Source of the DNA: Rubripirellula tenax
Lineage (GTDB): Bacteria; Planctomycetota; Planctomycetia; Pirellulales; Pirellulaceae
Direction: 5' to 3'
NCBI RefSeq assembly: GCF_007860125.1
Contig: NZ_SJPW01000008.1
Span: 62,001-126,000, forward strand
DNA: 64,000 nucleotides
Shown: piece by piece, positions 19,853 to 29,028 of the stretch
Layout: each line of letters starts with the position of its first letter
How positions within the stretch are numbered: position 1 is the stretch's first letter
Position numbers and translations under genes: made by a program
The notes under the pieces: model-generated
Seen by the model: the letters and a program-made list of their open reading frames with translations, nothing else
Told to the model about the DNA's origin: nothing
Databases searched by the model: none

Positions 19853-20353
19853 CGGCCACCTCCCACATCAACCCGTCGCACGACCTCGACACGTTTTCGA
19901 ACTTGCAACAGCCGATCCAAACCGAATCCCGGTAGAGCAAACGTCGGCTGCGGAATCTTGAAATTCATTTTGCGATTTCGCCAAGGACCATGAACGACAC
20001 AGCAACGCCAAAGACCGGGAAAACAAATCGGCGGCCAGGACTAGACGAGTAATAAATATTACATCATCCTGGTAAAGAGCACGGTTTGCAAGTGGATGTC
20101 GTCGACATTCTTGGAAAACGACCTTCGAGCCACGTACCGGTACGGTTTTCGTTTTCCGATGACACGGATGTCGCTATGAAATTGAGCATTATGAGTGATT
20201 GCCGAAACTCTTGACGGATTCCGGTGCCCCCACCATAACAGCGGAGCCCTGCAGAAACTCGGCTCGTGACGATGTTTCCACCTCCGCCCCGCTGGTTCAT
20301 TTTTATAGAAAACTTGACCAGAACTCGCCCGCAACAGCATGAGATGACGATCG
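19853..20353. promoter_or_regulatory. Divergent intergenic control region of the uronate locus
   Basis: These 500 bases separate the minus-strand isomerase/symporter/SDR/lyase operon from the plus-strand GH88 operon and must hold both promoters. An AT-rich patch (20050-20062) and the palindromic site at 20113-20157 are the visible signals. A short open frame (19968 to 19851, minus, 39 codons, start MNFKIPQPTFALPGFG) ends on the TTG start of the isomerase gene and may act as a leader peptide. No other gene is supported. Confidence 0.5.
20113..20157. promoter_or_regulatory. Nested palindrome, candidate operator for the divergent uronate operons
   Basis: A perfect 12-bp palindrome CGTACCGGTACG (20133-20144) lies between 9-bp inverted arms GGAAAACGA (20113-20121) and TCGTTTTCC (20149-20157). 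The central CpG of the inner palindrome is typical of LacI-family operators, and a LacI regulator is encoded at 30985-32034. The binding partner is inferred only. Confidence 0.4.
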
Positions 20354-21706
20354 ATGAAACTCAACCCTGCCATCAAGCCTAGTGATCTGAAGCCGAGCCT
20401 CGAACGGTTCTGGAAGGTCTCTGCCCAGAAAATTGAGCTGATCAACAGCGAGTACGACACATCGCAGGGATCGCCGGTCTTCACGGTCGAGGGCAAATAC
20501 GTCACTCGTGGCTGGACCGAATGGACACAGGGCTTTCAATACGGGTCCGAGATCCTGCAATTCGATGCGACCGGCGATAAAAAATTCCTTGAAATGGGGA
20601 AACGAAACACCGTCGAAAAGATGGCACCGCACATCACTCACTTCGGCGTGCATGACCACGGATTCAACAACGTTAGCACTTACGGCAACCTGCTGCGATT
20701 GATGAACGAAGGGCGGATTCCCGAAGACGAATGGGAACGAAATTTCTATGTGATGGCGTTGCAGGCCTCTAGCGCCGTGCAAGCCAAACGTTGGACTTCG
20801 CTGCCCGGTGGCGGATACATCCACTCCTTCAACGGTCCGCACTCGCTGTTCGCCGACACGATGCGTTCGCTGCGCATCCTGGCGGTCGGGCACCAATTGG
20901 GGCATTCGCTGATGGGTGAGAACGACAAGAAGACCAGCCTGCTTGAGCGACTGGTCCAACATGCCAAAACGACGGCCGACTATGCGGTTTTCTATGGCGA
21001 GGGCCGCGACTTCTATGACGTCTGGGGCCGCACGGCTCACGAAAGCATCTTTAACGTCAACGACGGGAACTATCGCTGTCCCAATACGCTGCAGGGTTTT
21101 TCGCCGTTCACGACTTGGACGCGCGGCCTTTCTTGGGTCATGACCGGTGCACCGGAACAGTTGGAGTTTTTAAAAACCGTCGACGATGCCGAGCTTGAAC
21201 CTCTGGGTGGGCGCGAGGTGATTGAGGGGTTCTTTTTGAAGATGGCCAAAGCAACTTGCGACTTCTTCATTGACAACACCGCAACCGACGGCATCCCTTA
21301 CTGGGACACGGGGGCGTTGGACATGCACAAACTTGGCCCGGACGTTTACCAACGTGAATCCGAGCCGTTCAATGATGCCGAGCCGGTGGATTCATCTGCC
21401 GCGGCCATCGGTGCACAGGGCCTGTTGCGACTGGGGCGTTACTTGAACGATTCCAAATACACCACTGCCGGGCTGACCGTGATGCAGACCCTGCTGAGTG
21501 ATAAGTACCTCAGCCTCGACCCGTCTCATCAAGGTCTGATCCTGCACTCGATCTATCATCGCCCCAACGGTTGGGATCACATCCCAGAAGGCCAGACCGT
21601 GCCGTGCGGCGAATCGAGCATGTGGGGCGATTACCACGCACGCGAAACAGCGCTCTATGTCCAGCGACTCGCCAACGACGAGCCGTATTACAAGTTTTAT
21701 CTGTAA
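20354..21706 (+). CDS. Glycoside hydrolase family 88, unsaturated glucuronyl hydrolase
   Basis: A 450-residue protein without a signal peptide, so it acts in the cytoplasm. The (alpha/alpha)6 barrel signatures of GH88 are present: FGVHDHGFNNVSTYGNLLRL with the conserved aspartate, QGFSPFTTWTRGLSW, GIPYWDTGA, EPVDSSAAAI with the second acid, and CGESSMWGDYHARETAL near the C-terminus. Such enzymes hydrate the 4,5 double bond of lyase-made oligouronides and release the terminal residue. That it is intracellular and next to a KdgF-like cupin implies oligosaccharides are imported rather than fully degraded outside. It is the first gene of a plus-strand operon (19 bases to the cupin gene). Confidence 0.9.
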   Translation: MKLNPAIKPSDLKPSLERFWKVSAQKIELINSEYDTSQGSPVFTVEGKYVTRGWTEWTQGFQYGSEILQFDATGDKKFLEMGKRNTVEKMAPHITHFGVHDHGFNNVSTYGNLLRLMNEGRIPEDEWERNFYVMALQASSAVQAKRWTSLPGGGYIHSFNGPHSLFADTMRSLRILAVGHQLGHSLMGENDKKTSLLERLVQHAKTTADYAVFYGEGRDFYDVWGRTAHESIFNVNDGNYRCPNTLQGFSPFTTWTRGLSWVMTGAPEQLEFLKTVDDAELEPLGGREVIEGFFLKMAKATCDFFIDNTATDGIPYWDTGALDMHKLGPDVYQRESEPFNDAEPVDSSAAAIGAQGLLRLGRYLNDSKYTTAGLTVMQTLLSDKYLSLDPSHQGLILHSIYHRPNGWDHIPEGQTVPCGESSMWGDYHARETALYVQRLANDEPYYKFYL

Positions 21707-21725
21707 CCCACTGCGGGCATGAAAC

Positions 21726-22190
21726 ATGATCATTGGCGATCTGAAAGAAATCAGCGGTCGAACTTACCCAGCTCGGCGGCTGACCCAGAACCTTGTCGGC
21801 GGCGCATCGCCGGTACAGTGCGAAAACTTTGCGATGGGCTTCGTGACTCTTGAACCCAATGGCGGCCAAGTTCCTTGGCACAACCAGGATCAGGAAGAGG
21901 TCTACTTTGTCGTTTCGGGAAGAACCGAAATGTGTTTGGGCGAGGAACGTCGCGAGATGGAAGCGGGACAAATTGTTCACATCCCGTCGGGTGTTTTTCA
22001 CCAGATGACCAACATCGGCGATGAACCAGCAACTTTCGTTTACTGCTACGGTCCGGCGGGCGACGTCGCTCACTGGAAACAGGAATTGGCCGGAAACCTT
22101 CCGAAAGCCGGCGTCGATGTTCCCAAGCTGCCCGAGGGTGCGCGTCCGCAGTGTACCGACATGCCCGAAGGCGGACCCATCATCATTTGA
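21726..22190 (+). CDS. KdgF-like cupin protein
   Basis: A 154-residue single cupin: motif 1 PWHNQDQEEVYFVVSGRTEM with His/Gln/Glu metal ligands, motif 2 GQIVHIPSGVFHQMTNIG with the last His. KdgF proteins bind a metal and convert 4,5-unsaturated monouronates to the linear keto form, the step between lyases/GH88 and the DEH reductase. The position right after GH88 fits exactly. The protein is longer than typical KdgF (about 110 residues) by a C-terminal tail of about 35 residues, so another cupin function (isomerase, sensor) is possible. Confidence 0.75.
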   Translation: MIIGDLKEISGRTYPARRLTQNLVGGASPVQCENFAMGFVTLEPNGGQVPWHNQDQEEVYFVVSGRTEMCLGEERREMEAGQIVHIPSGVFHQMTNIGDEPATFVYCYGPAGDVAHWKQELAGNLPKAGVDVPKLPEGARPQCTDMPEGGPIII

Positions 22191-22265
22191 GAGACGGTAT
22201 TTGCGGAACGGCACACCGCCAAGAACAAACGATCAACCTTCAACAACCAAGCAAGAGACGCAACC

Positions 22266-23444
22266 GTGGAAACGAAACGAATCGGAATCATCATGAATGG
22301 TGTGACCGGACGCATGGGCACAAACCAGCACCTCGCCCGTTCCATCACCGCCATCATCAAACAGGACGGCATCAAGGTCAGCAACGACTTGACCATCATG
22401 CCCGACCCGATTTTGACCGGGCGTCGTGACCACGCGTTGAAGTCCTTGGCCGAAAAGTACGGCAAGGAAGCTCGCGGCGAGGCCTATAAGTACACCACCG
22501 ATTTACAGGGCGCGCTTGATGGCAAGTTTGGCGACTACGAAATCTTCTTTGACGCATCCGGGACGCTGCAGCGCGCCGGTTTCATCGAAATGGCGGTAAA
22601 GGCGGGCAAGGCGATCTACTGTGAAAAGCCGACCGCCGTTGAAACCAAGGAAGCCGTTCGTCTGGCCAAATTGGTTGAGAAGGCGGGGCTGAAAAACGGC
22701 GTCGTTCAAGACAAGTTGTGGCTACCCGGATTCCGCAAAATCAAGATGCTGAAGGAACTCGGTTTCTTCGGGAAAATTCTGTCCGTCAAAGGCGACTTTG
22801 GCTATTGGGTTTTCAGCGGTATGGATTACGACCAGCCGACGCAGCGTCCATCGTGGAACTACCGCGCCGAAGACGGCGGCGGCATGATGATCGACATGTT
22901 CTGTCACTGGCGATACGTCATCGACCATGTGTTCGGACCGGTGAAGAGTCTGGTGGCCTACGGCTCGATCGACCTAGACGAGCGCCGCGCCGAAGACGGC
23001 ACAACATTCAAGTGCACCGCCGACGACTCTGCTTATGCGATGTTCGTGCTCGAAGACGGAACAATGGTCCAGTTCAACAGTTCGTGGTGCACGCGCGTCC
23101 GCCGCGACGACCTGCTGACCGTTCACGTTGACGGGATCAAGGGTTCGGCCGTTGCCGGTCTGCGCGAGGTGAAGACTCAATCGGCGGCCAACACGCCCAA
23201 ACCGATCTGGAACCCTGACATCCCACAGCCGATCGATCTGTTGGCCGGCTGGGAAGATGTGCCGAACAATATCGAGTACGACAACGCCTTCAAGATCCAG
23301 TGGGAAATGTTCATCCGTCACGTCGTCCTCGGCGAATCATGGACCTACTCGCTGATGGAAGGCGCCAAGGGCGTTCAGTTGGCCGAGCTAGGTATGCAGA
23401 GCTGGAAAGAACGCAAATGGATCGACGTTCCTGAACTCGTGTAA
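22266..23444 (+). CDS. Gfo/Idh/MocA family oxidoreductase
   Basis: A 392-residue cytoplasmic protein with an N-terminal Rossmann start RIGIIMNGVTGRMGTNQHLA. The EKP motif is in YCEKPTAVETKEAVRLAK, and the C-terminal beta-sheet substrate domain includes EDGGGMMIDMFCHWRYVID, where the Asp/His are usual catalytic residues. It is probably an NAD(P)-dependent sugar or uronate dehydrogenase. The family is too broad for a substrate call. The Rossmann motif is unusual in having NGVTGRMG in place of the common GxGxxG. It lies between the KdgF-like cupin and an SDR, so it likely acts on the same uronate pool. Confidence 0.85.
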   Translation: METKRIGIIMNGVTGRMGTNQHLARSITAIIKQDGIKVSNDLTIMPDPILTGRRDHALKSLAEKYGKEARGEAYKYTTDLQGALDGKFGDYEIFFDASGTLQRAGFIEMAVKAGKAIYCEKPTAVETKEAVRLAKLVEKAGLKNGVVQDKLWLPGFRKIKMLKELGFFGKILSVKGDFGYWVFSGMDYDQPTQRPSWNYRAEDGGGMMIDMFCHWRYVIDHVFGPVKSLVAYGSIDLDERRAEDGTTFKCTADDSAYAMFVLEDGTMVQFNSSWCTRVRRDDLLTVHVDGIKGSAVAGLREVKTQSAANTPKPIWNPDIPQPIDLLAGWEDVPNNIEYDNAFKIQWEMFIRHVVLGESWTYSLMEGAKGVQLAELGMQSWKERKWIDVPELV

Positions 23445-23537
23445 GTAACGCCGACAGAGCGCTTGCCCACACAATCAGGCGAAACCGACAAACCGTTGAC
23501 GACTTCCGCCACATAAAACTTATTCAGGGATCTTTTG

Positions 23538-24314
23538 GTGAACAAGAAAGTAGCACTCGTGACCGGCGGCGGCCGGGGCATTGGTTTTGGGATTTGCGAA
23601 AAACTAGCCGCGGACGGCTTCAACTTGGTTCTGAGCGGACGCTCGGATGCGTCGAAAGTCGCGGACGCTGTCGAGAAGCTCGAAGGTCTGGGAGCGGAGG
23701 TGCTTTATTGTGCTGGCGATGTGGCATCGGCCGAAGACCGTGCGGCCATGCTGGCGGAAGTCAAAGAGCGATTCGGGCGGCTGGATGTATTGGTAAATAA
23801 CGCCGGGGTTGCGCCGAGAGTTCGAGCGGACATCCTAGAAGCGACCGAAGACAGCTTTGAGTGGATCATGAGGATCAATTTGCAGGGGCCGTACTTCTTA
23901 TCGCAGGCCTGCGCCAACTGGATGATCCAACAGAAGCGTGCCGACGATTCTTTCACGGGCTGCATTATCAATGTCGGTTCCATTTCCGCGACAGTCGTTT
24001 CACCGAACCGCGGTGACTACTGCATTTCAAAAGCGGGCTTAGGCATGATGAACTCGCTGTTTGCCGCTCGCTTGGGCGAGTTTGCCATTCCGGTCTATGA
24101 GATTCGTCCGGGGCTGATCAAAACCGATATGACGGCGGGCGTGACGGAAAAGTACGACAATCTGATCTACAACACCGAACGGCTGGTCGAGAAACGTTGG
24201 GGAATGCCCGAAGACATCGGCAAGCTAGCCGCCGCGATGGCGCGCGGCGACATGCCGTACGCATCCGGACAAGTGATTTATGTGGATGGCGGACTGACGA
24301 TGAACCGGCTGTAA
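23538..24314 (+). CDS. Short-chain dehydrogenase/reductase (3-ketoacyl-ACP reductase-like)
   Basis: GTG 23538 is chosen (TTG 23535 is one codon upstream) because the AGGGA ribosome site at 23526-23530 is 7 bases away and the protein then starts NKKVALVTGGGRGIGFG. SDR motifs: TGGGRGIG, NNAG, Ser in NVGSISATVVS, and YCISK with catalytic Tyr/Lys. About 258 residues. As the last gene of the GH88/KdgF/Gfo operon it is a second candidate for reduction of the linearised uronate. Two SDRs in one locus may split NADH/NADPH use, as described for alginate degraders. A hairpin terminator follows. Confidence 0.85.
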   Translation: MNKKVALVTGGGRGIGFGICEKLAADGFNLVLSGRSDASKVADAVEKLEGLGAEVLYCAGDVASAEDRAAMLAEVKERFGRLDVLVNNAGVAPRVRADILEATEDSFEWIMRINLQGPYFLSQACANWMIQQKRADDSFTGCIINVGSISATVVSPNRGDYCISKAGLGMMNSLFAARLGEFAIPVYEIRPGLIKTDMTAGVTEKYDNLIYNTERLVEKRWGMPEDIGKLAAAMARGDMPYASGQVIYVDGGLTMNRL

Positions 24315-24317
24315 CGT

Positions 24318-24336
24318 AGCGGAATGCGATTCCGCT
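24318..24336. terminator. Hairpin between convergent genes
   Basis: AGCGGAA (24318-24324) pairs with TTCCGCT (24330-24336) around a 5-base loop, in the 34-base gap between two convergent genes. A weak T-rich stretch follows on the + strand, so it may terminate both operons. Confidence 0.5.
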
Positions 24337-24348
24337 TCTTGCCCGTTT

Positions 24349-25983
24349 TCAGCGGACTGCAGGAAGCAGTCCTTCTCGCTTGAATTGTTCGATCATCTTC
24401 TCGCGGACCTTCATTTTCCAGTCAGGAAATTCACTGGAAAACCCGTGTCCGCCCTGTGGAACGGTAATCAGTTCGCACGCATTGCCGGTTGAAGTCAACT
24501 TGTGATAGAGGGTAACCGCCGTGCTGTATTGAACCAGTTTATCGTTCGCGGCATGAAACATTACGACCGGCGGCATCTTTTCAGAAAGCTGATGCACCGG
24601 AGAAAGCGAGATGGCATCATCGCCGAACCGCGACGGAGTGTAACCGGTGTCTGGTGATGTGTCGGTGACGGCCGAACTGAGGAATACGGCGGCAGGTTTT
24701 ACATTCGACTGCGTCGCCGGTTCGGAGCCCGGAGGTGATTTGTCGATGGCAGTCCACATTGCGACGTGCCCGCCAGCGGACGTACCGCCGACGGCAATGC
24801 GCGTCGGGTCGATGCCGAGTTCGTCCGCATGCTCGACCGCCCAGGCAAATGCGGCGCGGCCGTCGGCGACCGAAGCCAGGGGGCTGGTGCCGAAGCGGTT
24901 CTTGGTACGGTAATCAGGCGCGATGCCGACCATGCCGTTTTCCGCGGCCCAGGCAGCTACGGAGGCAGATCTCAGTGGCGTACCGCTGGTCCAACCGCCG
25001 CCGAAGAAATAGATGAACGCAGAACGCTTGTCGTCGGCCTGCCATCCGTCGGGCTTGAAGACGAACAGGTTCATCGCGTTATCGCCCTCGCGATACGCCT
25101 TGGTTTCGGCGCCGGGCATACTCGCTGGAGTAACCTCTTCCGCCTCGGAAACAGCTTTCGGTTTCGGAGCGGCCACTTGCGATTGGCCCAACGGGTCCTC
25201 CATGTGCAAATTGTCGATCAAAAAGTCGGACACCTTGGTCGAAGCGGAACTGAATCCGACACGACCAACCGCTGTGTCCCCTTTCGTGATCTCTCGATTC
25301 ATCGGGCATCCGGAGGGCGGCAATTCGTCGATCAGCGAATTGTTGACCCAGACGACGACCGAATCCGGATCCAGCAGCGACGTGTCGCCGGTATCGGGAC
25401 GCTTGTACGACAACGTGTTCGTGTCGTTATCGTTCACCCAGATTTTGACGTTCAACCCGGTCGCAGGATCGTAGTGCATGGATGCAGTGGTTTTGTCGCC
25501 AACTCGCAGCTTCAGGTACTTCTGCTGGTACATTTCGAACCCGAAGGCCCGCGTCGACTTCGCATGCAGCACCAGGCCTTTGCCCGTGTCCCAAGTGCCG
25601 ACTCCGAAAATCATCGAAGATGAACCATCGCCCTTCAACGGCGCATGATTCAGGGCGTCAAATTCCAAGTACAGCCTGCCCGGACCGGACGCGCCCACGT
25701 TGTACTCCATCGCTCCGCTGAGCTTAGTGTCGGAATCGTCAAAGTGCGCTACGTTTCCCGATCCAACTTGCCCTTGCCCTTCGACGACATTCACCAGCTC
25801 GGCGCGCCGAAGCGTCGGAGTCTGTGGCACACTGCCAGCCGCATAGCTGTCGAATGTCTCATGCAGGAAGACCGTACCGCCGAGTCCTTGTGCCGTGGTC
25901 GACGCCGATTGAGCGGCCAAGTTACTGACTTGAAGAATCCATGAAAACAGAATGCATAACGCAATGGTTGATCGGGTGATCAT
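24349..25983 (-). CDS. Secreted alpha/beta hydrolase (carbohydrate-esterase-like) with N-terminal beta-sandwich
   Basis: ATG 25983 begins a signal peptide (MITRSTIALCILFSWILQ); the frame extends upstream into the GH30 gap without features. Residues about 35-265 form a LamG-like/concanavalin beta-sandwich (VFLHETFDSYAAGSVP ... FLIDNLHMEDP), possibly carbohydrate-binding. After a Pro/Ala linker the esterase domain has oxyanion loop FFGGGWTSG (about 328), nucleophile Ser402 in GGTSAGGH, and C-terminal catalytic His in GGHGFSSEFP. It probably removes acetyl or other acyl groups from algal polysaccharide. It lies 65 bases after the GH30 gene on the same strand, likely co-transcribed. Confidence 0.82.
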   Translation of the reverse strand: MITRSTIALCILFSWILQVSNLAAQSASTTAQGLGGTVFLHETFDSYAAGSVPQTPTLRRAELVNVVEGQGQVGSGNVAHFDDSDTKLSGAMEYNVGASGPGRLYLEFDALNHAPLKGDGSSSMIFGVGTWDTGKGLVLHAKSTRAFGFEMYQQKYLKLRVGDKTTASMHYDPATGLNVKIWVNDNDTNTLSYKRPDTGDTSLLDPDSVVVWVNNSLIDELPPSGCPMNREITKGDTAVGRVGFSSASTKVSDFLIDNLHMEDPLGQSQVAAPKPKAVSEAEEVTPASMPGAETKAYREGDNAMNLFVFKPDGWQADDKRSAFIYFFGGGWTSGTPLRSASVAAWAAENGMVGIAPDYRTKNRFGTSPLASVADGRAAFAWAVEHADELGIDPTRIAVGGTSAGGHVAMWTAIDKSPPGSEPATQSNVKPAAVFLSSAVTDTSPDTGYTPSRFGDDAISLSPVHQLSEKMPPVVMFHAANDKLVQYSTAVTLYHKLTSTGNACELITVPQGGHGFSSEFPDWKMKVREKMIEQFKREGLLPAVR

Positions 25984-26047
25984 CAAACGCACCAAAGTTG
26001 TGAATACGGCTTGCGATATAATGTTGAATCGAAACCCAGCGTGCGAC

Positions 26048-28867
26048 TCAGGACTTTGGTTGCGGATTCGATACCGTTCGCTTGCGATTCCGATAATAAA
26101 AAGCAAACGCACCGGCTGTGAGCAGTAATACGGATGTCGGTTCGGGTACCGCGATCACTCCCGCGGTCAGTCGGCTGGTTCCGTAATTCACGTCCCAAGC
26201 GAGGCCTTCCGAGAGCGTAGGAAGAAACAGATCGTCAAACGAATCGTTCAGAGTTGAATACGCTGCCAGTTCAAAGCTGTCGCCGATACGTAGCATTTGG
26301 CCGGGCGCGATCAGCAACTCGTAGTCACCGTCGAGGAGCGCATCGGAGCCAAAGAAAATACTGGCATTCGAAGCCGCATACGCAGACAACAGGCCGCCAT
26401 TCATCCTGAATCCCGAGTTGAATTCGACATCGCCAGCGCCCAGCTTCATCAGGTGATGCCCATCCAGGTCGAAGCCTGATTCGAATCCAATTTTCGCGCC
26501 GGGAAGAACCTGCAAGACAGCATCATCCATCAACTCGGTATTTACCGAAACAAGGTGGCTGCCCACACGCACATCGATCAAAGCGTCTGCCACAGAACTT
26601 GGATCCCCCACTTCCAACGTACCGGCGCCCACCAGGTTGTACTGATGCTCGCTGAAGAACGTTAATCCAGTGACCGCTTGCGTGCTATCGATCGTGATGT
26701 TGCTGTCTTGCTCGATCGCGTTTCCGAAGTAAGCGTGTCGATTGTTTTCGACCAGCGAGTGATTGAGCCAACTGGTGTTGTCGTTCCAGTTGCCACCGCC
26801 TTCTGCATTCCATTCGCGAGCCGCCGCTTCGGGGTGAACCTCCTGCAAACGGACGTTATCCAGATACACCGGACTGTTGCTGCCGTTTTGAACGCCGTCA
26901 TAGCGAATGACTGGCCGCACATATCGCGTGCCCGCAGGGGCCACGAAACGCCCGCTGACGTAGGTGCGATAGACGCTGTCGTTGGGGTCACTCCCGATGA
27001 CACTGCTTTCGCTACCGGCGGCTTTCACGGCGAACGCCGGGTCGATTTCTGTCTCGTAAGCATCCAGTGCAACCGACGCAAGTGTCGCGTCATCGGCTCC
27101 GTAAAACTCCAACGCCAAAAACGTGTCCGCGTCGTAATTGTTACCACCCTGGTTTCGGAACTGCACATCCAACGACAACTGGTAACCGATGCCCGTCAAA
27201 TCAGTGTCGGTGTCGCCGATGCCGGTTTGAAAGATCTTTCCGGTGTTGCCGGCCTCGTTGCTAAGCAACAGCCCCGATCCGGTTCCGTCGCCGCTGTTGT
27301 CACGCCCACTATCGAACACCGCGGAACCTTCAGAGTTCCAGCGAGTGATCTCCGAAGAACCATGGCGGAAGCCACTGATGTCAAAATTGGGGTTGTCGAT
27401 CAGGTTGGGTCGGTGGTGGATGACCAGCGTGGTGATGGCATTACCCTCGGCGTCAAAGCTGACGTTGTTGCCGCCGATGACCGTTGCCGGCCCCAGCGAC
27501 TGGTATGCGTTGGTCAAGCTGGCGTTGTTTTCGTCGGTTGTACGGATCAGACGAGTGGACACCACTTGGCGGTCCTGCAGGTCGAAGCTGTAGTTCTGCG
27601 AAGTGCCGTCGGCCCCGTCGTTGGTGACCACCAATGCGGTGGTGCCGGTCCGTGGGTCGTAGGCTGCGGTGATGTTGTCTTGACCTTCGAGTTCAAGGAT
27701 TTCCGCTCCCGGCCGGATGTGCGCCGAGAACTGCTTCAACCCAAAATACTGGTCCTGAACGTCGAAACGCGGATTCGTCCCGTTAAAGTTTTGGATCGCC
27801 AAGCCCCAGCCGCTGCCGTTGTTGTCTTCAACCGCTTGCCAGTAAGTCCAACCGGCCGCGTCGAGGTGGCGGATGTCTAGGTTGATCTGAGTTGCTAGCC
27901 GGACCGCTCCTTGCCCCGTCCCATATTCCGTCGCGTAGATCTTTTTGCCATCGGCACTGACCATGTCAAAGAGACGCTGCGAATCCGAGGCGGTGCTGCC
28001 GCCGTTGAAGGGATAGGTGTGCGTGTTGACCTGATCGATATGTGACTTGGTGGTGTCGCTGTAAACCAGCCAAGTGTCGCCGCTCTGGTCCGTCGATGTT
28101 TCTTCGGGGCCGACAAGGTGCATTCGCGAGTTGCGGGCATCCAATGCCTCACCAAACGTCGTGATCAGGCTGCGCTGTCGGATCGAGGTAATGTTCATGC
28201 CCTCCTGGCCGCTGCCGCCCGTCCAAAAACCCGAGCCCGGTTCATTCACGGGAGTGATGGTGTTGAACTGGATGCCGAGATTCTGTTCAAAGTGGTCGGC
28301 CACTTCGAGCATGTAGTGGGCAAAAACGCCCTGGTTGGCGGTCGAAAGATTGTTGCTGTCGGTTGATGAACCCGATGAGCTGAGCGAGTTGGTCATCCAC
28401 CAGGGTGCGGAGTTCGCGAAGGCTTCGACTTGAGTGACACCCCGAGCAATGGCCATATCCAGCACCGACCGCTGCGTCGCGTCGGCGTTCCAATTCCAAT
28501 CCCACGTGTTGGTATTGGAAACACTCGTCGGTGCGTCCGGAACCCAACCCTCCATCTTCGCACCCGGCCGCGTGATGTTCTGTACGGAAGTATCTGGATT
28601 CGACCCGGCACCGATGTTGTAGCGAACAAAGTTCAGCCCCAGACCGTTGTTTTGGTCGAACAGGATATCCATCAGGTCTTCGCGGCCCTGGGCGTTGGAC
28701 TGACCACCGATCTCGTTACCCATCCAGGCGAGCGATGTTCCCCATGCTTCGAACCGGTGGTTGCGCGCGCTCGTGTCGACACTGATGTTCTGAGCCGAGG
28801 CCTCGCGAGATTCGTTGATCACGAGAGCATGCAGTAAAACCAGAAATGCGATGCGACGGACTGTCAT
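26048..28867 (-). CDS. GH30-family glycosidase (beta-1,6-galactanase-like) with PEP-CTERM anchor
   Basis: A 939-residue exported enzyme. The TIM barrel (about 27-400) starts HRFEAWGTSLAWMGNEIGG. It has the acid/base Glu209 in TPVNEPGSG and the nucleophile Glu314 in YATEYGTG, as in GH30 endo-beta-1,6-galactanases. A beta-sandwich follows (about 400-490), then a carbohydrate-binding-like section (about 495-685) and a beta-helix/autotransporter-repeat-like stretch. The C-terminus is a PEP-CTERM sorting signal: VPEPTSVLLL, a hydrophobic segment, then RNRKR. Surface attachment or sorting by an exosortase is expected. The substrate may be galactan side chains of algal or plant glycan. The long open frame on the other strand is a shadow. 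Confidence 0.87.
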   Translation of the reverse strand: MTVRRIAFLVLLHALVINESREASAQNISVDTSARNHRFEAWGTSLAWMGNEIGGQSNAQGREDLMDILFDQNNGLGLNFVRYNIGAGSNPDTSVQNITRPGAKMEGWVPDAPTSVSNTNTWDWNWNADATQRSVLDMAIARGVTQVEAFANSAPWWMTNSLSSSGSSTDSNNLSTANQGVFAHYMLEVADHFEQNLGIQFNTITPVNEPGSGFWTGGSGQEGMNITSIRQRSLITTFGEALDARNSRMHLVGPEETSTDQSGDTWLVYSDTTKSHIDQVNTHTYPFNGGSTASDSQRLFDMVSADGKKIYATEYGTGQGAVRLATQINLDIRHLDAAGWTYWQAVEDNNGSGWGLAIQNFNGTNPRFDVQDQYFGLKQFSAHIRPGAEILELEGQDNITAAYDPRTGTTALVVTNDGADGTSQNYSFDLQDRQVVSTRLIRTTDENNASLTNAYQSLGPATVIGGNNVSFDAEGNAITTLVIHHRPNLIDNPNFDISGFRHGSSEITRWNSEGSAVFDSGRDNSGDGTGSGLLLSNEAGNTGKIFQTGIGDTDTDLTGIGYQLSLDVQFRNQGGNNYDADTFLALEFYGADDATLASVALDAYETEIDPAFAVKAAGSESSVIGSDPNDSVYRTYVSGRFVAPAGTRYVRPVIRYDGVQNGSNSPVYLDNVRLQEVHPEAAAREWNAEGGGNWNDNTSWLNHSLVENNRHAYFGNAIEQDSNITIDSTQAVTGLTFFSEHQYNLVGAGTLEVGDPSSVADALIDVRVGSHLVSVNTELMDDAVLQVLPGAKIGFESGFDLDGHHLMKLGAGDVEFNSGFRMNGGLLSAYAASNASIFFGSDALLDGDYELLIAPGQMLRIGDSFELAAYSTLNDSFDDLFLPTLSEGLAWDVNYGTSRLTAGVIAVPEPTSVLLLTAGAFAFYYRNRKRTVSNPQPKS

Positions 28868-29028
28868 GATTTCCTCAATGACGCGGACGTTAGAGAACTG
28901 TTTTGGTGGACAAAGAGAGTCCTCCGCGGGAACTAAGTTTCAAAGGCTATCCCAAGCACGACTTCGAAGAAACACAAAAAGTGATACTTATGAATGCTTT
29001 TGCACGTTTTCTTCCCGCGATTCCCTGG

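Noticed and set aside
24766-25623. 285-codon plus-strand open frame
   Set aside because: Antisense shadow of the secreted esterase gene.
26678-27880. 400-codon plus-strand open frame
   Set aside because: Lies wholly inside the GH30 gene on the other strand; composition reads as an antisense shadow with no domain.
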